From Cloeon dipterum (Eukaryota; Arthropoda; Insecta; Ephemeroptera; Baetidae): a stretch of 64,000 nucleotides of DNA. Numbering within the stretch: the first letter of the stretch is position 1; every line of letters begins with the position of its first letter. The translations under genes and the position numbers were made by a program. Below, piece by piece: positions 60,636 to 64,000 of this stretch. The notes beneath the pieces were generated by a model. The model saw only the letters and a list, made by a program, of their open reading frames with translations, was not told the origin of the DNA and ran no database searches. The DNA is taken from positions 16,182,001 through 16,246,000 of the forward strand of contig NC_088788.1 in the NCBI RefSeq assembly GCF_949628265.1, in the 5' to 3' direction.

Positions 60636-62814
60636 ACCCAAATATTTCACGTTCAAACTGATGAAGCAATCATTATTGATCCAATATAAATTGATTTTTG
60701 AGTATAGAGCTGGCACATTCACAATTCACATATTTATGTAACACGTAATTAAGTGACAGAATTAACTCTATGGATTTATGAACTACATGGTTATAGTTAG
60801 GTATATTTATTACTGAAAAATTACACGAACAATTACATTTTTGTTTCATGCCTTCAGATCGATTAGGTGTGTTGGTTGGTAGTTGGTACATCAAGGTTTT
60901 TTGAAGCACTGATCATTTTTTCCAAAATTAATACCCCTATTTCATGTTCATGGAAATATCTAAACTTATATCGCATAGCATTTATTTATAATTATTGAAA
61001 AACTCCATTTTAGGACAGATGTTGATGGCCAGAATTTTTAAGGGAATAAAGGCAACATGAATTTCATCTTCCGCGTGCTTCAAGGCCAAAGCAATTTTAC
61101 CCGCTAAACAACAGAATTTGACCCAATCAAAATGAAATTCAGCCTCTGAACCGCTCTGAACGAAATTCCCCGTGAAATTTAGTTTGCAGTGGTCACGTTG
61201 AATGCTCCATTTCGGTCGAATTGTTCGAGAAAAAGCTCCGAAAAAAGGTTCGGCTCGTTGAATTTCAGTGCACGACAGCTGCAATGCAAGCGGCCATCTT
61301 GGCGTTGGCTACTCGCTATCGCTAACAGCCGAGCAAAGCAGCGCTTTCACTTTCCCTATGCGGTGGCTTGGCTCGGCCGTTTTTGTCCGTTACGCTCACG
61401 CCAGTCGCCGCTGCCGTGCCGTGTTCGTTTCTATGCGGGAGAGGTGTGCCTCGCAGCCGCGCCCCCTTGTTAGAATTCATTTCGGTTGTTGAAATGAAAT
61501 TACAGCAATAGCATTGTATATCATCCAAAGGATTATTTCAATATATCAATTACAGGGCGAGACTTAGGACTTAAATTGGGGGCGAATGAATATCGAGGTT
61601 AATGATGATTTTATAAGTTATCTCGGCGTTCTTTAAGTGGATCAGTACTGCAAAATTCTGAAAAAATATATAATAATAATTATGCCTTTTTTATTGGGAA
61701 AGAGCTCAATTATTTTCAGGAAATGGGCTTCAAAGTTTACATGATTATCAAGTGGCGAGCACTGTTGCTTGTCTCCTGTTTTCGAAAATAATTATTTATT
61801 TCGCCAGAAAATAAGTTGAATAATAATATATGTAGCGTTGTTCAATTGAGGATATTTATTTTTATACGAGTGAATATTATGTAAGTCATGAGGAGAAAAA
61901 TGACTTGCAGTATTTAATATTTGTCACGTTTTAGTTATTTGTGTGCTCAGATGTAGGAGTTGAGGAATAAAAAAATCATTTGAGCATAATTTGATTAAGG
62001 GCGAGCGAGACCGAATTCTTTGCCCAATTTAACTATTTAAGGGTGAAATCAGCTGCAAGAGGGCTTAATAAATTCCTTCAAAACCACCCTTACAGCACAA
62101 AATATTATAGTCGAATCTAGTTCAACCATTATTTGTTTCCGATTTATAAACAAAATTGAAAAGACACGATGAAAGAAAAATATTTTGATATCAAGAGCCT
62201 TCATTTTTATGACGATTGCAGTTAAAACTAAAAATGGAATTCTTGATGAAAAAATTCCTTACCCATTTCTAGAACCATTAACAATTTTTTAAATGATTTA
62301 AATATCATCTGCGATATCGATATATAATAATATGAATAACTGTTTAGTAAAAGCTTAAATTTAGAAATTTAGTTCACCTAAGAACGCGTTTAATTTGTTA
62401 AACCAAACTTGACTAGCAATTTAGACGGTATTTAGCGGCACAAACGGTTTATATTATGTGGCATGACGAGACTAACAGACTAATTAATGCTCATTTGAAG
62501 TCCTTTTTGTAATATCAGAAGTAGAAGTAGGATACGAAAGTCTTAATTGACTATTATTAAACACACCGTTTGGTTGTTTTTGACCCTCTTCCTTTTACAA
62601 CAGCTATGGCAAGCTGAAAGCGTTTAAGTAAGTCTAGAAATTTCAAGAATTGTTCCAAAACGATTCACGAACCCAACACTGACTAACATCATGACAATGT
62701 ACACATTTTGGAAATTTGTATGTATTTCCCAATGAATTTCATAACCAAGCATTTTGTTCTCTAGAATAAAATTTAGTTATTGCTTTCGTTCTCTTAAGGC
62801 TGAGAGATATGGGT
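60636..62814. other. Spacer between H4 and H2A, with a CpG-rich island
   Basis: About 2.2 kb, mostly AT-rich. The interval about 61.2-61.48 kb is GC- and CpG-rich and contains GCGGCCATCTTGG, like a promoter island, but no recognisable gene starts there. There is no histone H1, which often sits in such a spacer in other animals. Confidence 0.6.
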
Positions 62815-62830
62815 GGCCCTGAAAAGGGCC
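62815..62830 (-). terminator. H2A mRNA 3' histone stem-loop
   Basis: GGCCCTTTTCAGGGCC on the minus strand just after the H2A stop. A purine-rich AAGAGAACGAAAG follows about 20 nt downstream as a possible U7 site. Confidence 0.95.
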
Positions 62831-62855
62831 GATTTAATTGGGCTTCTGGATCGAC

Positions 62856-63480
<625 letters not shown>

Positions 63481-63855
63481 ATGCCACCTAAAACCTCTGG
63501 AAAGGCTGCGAAGAAGTCCGGCAAGGCGCAGAAGAACATCAGCAAGTCTGACAAGAAGGGAAAGAGGAAGCGCAGGAAGGAATCCTACGCCATCTACATC
63601 TACAAAGTGTTGAAGCAGGTCCACCCTGACACCGGCGTCTCTAGCAAGGCGATGAGCATCATGAATTCGTTCGTGAATGACATCTTTGAACGCATCGCCG
63701 CCGAGGCCAGCCGCCTTGCGCACTACAACAAGCGCTCCACCATCACTTCCCGGGAAATCCAGACTGCTGTTCGTCTTCTCCTGCCTGGAGAGTTGGCCAA
63801 GCACGCTGTGTCTGAGGGAACCAAGGCTGTCACCAAGTACACGAGCTCAAAGTAA
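63481..63855 (+). CDS. H2B: Histone H2B
   Basis: Intronless, 124 residues. It begins [20 protein letters not shown], has the family block [20 protein letters not shown], and ends AVTKYTSSK with the C-terminal ubiquitylation lysine. The ATG nine bases upstream (63472) would add MIN and is rejected on family length. A Lys-rich tail precedes the histone fold. Confidence 0.99.
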   Translation: MPPKTSGKAAKKSGKAQKNISKSDKKGKRKRRKESYAIYIYKVLKQVHPDTGVSSKAMSIMNSFVNDIFERIAAEASRLAHYNKRSTITSREIQTAVRLLLPGELAKHAVSEGTKAVTKYTSSK

Positions 63856-63878
63856 ATCAAGAGCTGTCGACATTAATC

Positions 63879-63894
63879 GGCCCTTTTCAGGGCC
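63879..63894 (+). terminator. H2B mRNA 3' histone stem-loop
   Basis: GGCCCTTTTCAGGGCC, 23 nt after the H2B stop, followed by ACCCAAATAT as after H4. Confidence 0.95.
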
Positions 63895-64000
63895 ACCCAA
63901 ATATATTCTTAGAAGCACATAGCAATACATTCAATAATATTTACATAGTTTCGCTAACTGCAAATTATTCCATTGTAGTCACGATTCACGTCCCTGTAAA

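Overview
This is an AT-rich, intron-containing animal genomic window. The split genes use standard GT/AG splice sites, and the replication-dependent histone genes end in the metazoan 3' stem-loop. Histone H4 begins MTGRGKGG and the gene architecture is arthropod-like, so an insect or close relative is the best guess; the species cannot be read from the sequence. CpG dinucleotides are common in the GC-rich patches. All genes are reconstructed by eye from splice sites, reading phase and family conservation. In the five reconstructed split genes every exon phase closes, and the four complete split models give integral codon counts. Layout: (1) 10-6293, minus strand: the 5' part (626 codons, 10 exons) of ZER1, the zyg-11-family substrate receptor of a CUL2 ubiquitin ligase. 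Its last exons lie off the left edge, and a GC-rich promoter with a consensus CRE lies upstream. (2) 8448-27256, minus strand: an eight-coding-exon gene for a four-pass membrane protein of about 627 residues with a long low-complexity cytoplasmic tail. I could not assign it to a named family. A GC-rich candidate first exon lies at about 42.4 kb, so the transcription unit may span about 34 kb, mostly intron with scattered CpG-rich islands. (3) 44334-55598, minus strand: three tandem SLC15/PTR2-type oligopeptide-transporter genes (721, 689 and 695 residues) with almost identical exon structure. All three lack residues regarded as central to proton coupling in this family. (4) 59472-63855: four canonical intronless histone genes in two divergent pairs, H3(-)/H4(+) and H2A(-)/H2B(+). 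Each has a TATA box and the same 16-nt 3' stem-loop. No H1 is seen. The non-coding DNA holds a large foldback (inverted-repeat) element at 35.4-37.4 kb inside the four-pass gene's putative first intron. A composite nested element at 57.0-58.8 kb has hAT-like ends, and there is also a decayed foldback at 23.5-24.0 kb, a small MITE-like element at 7.65 kb and at least two short dispersed repeat families. One copy of such a repeat sits inside an intron found only in the first SLC15 paralog. The genes do not form one obvious pathway: the window is a chromosomal neighbourhood of a ligase receptor, an orphan membrane protein, a transporter cluster and a histone cluster. The most unusual biology is the divergent transporter trio and the foldback elements, which would give long hairpin RNAs if transcribed.
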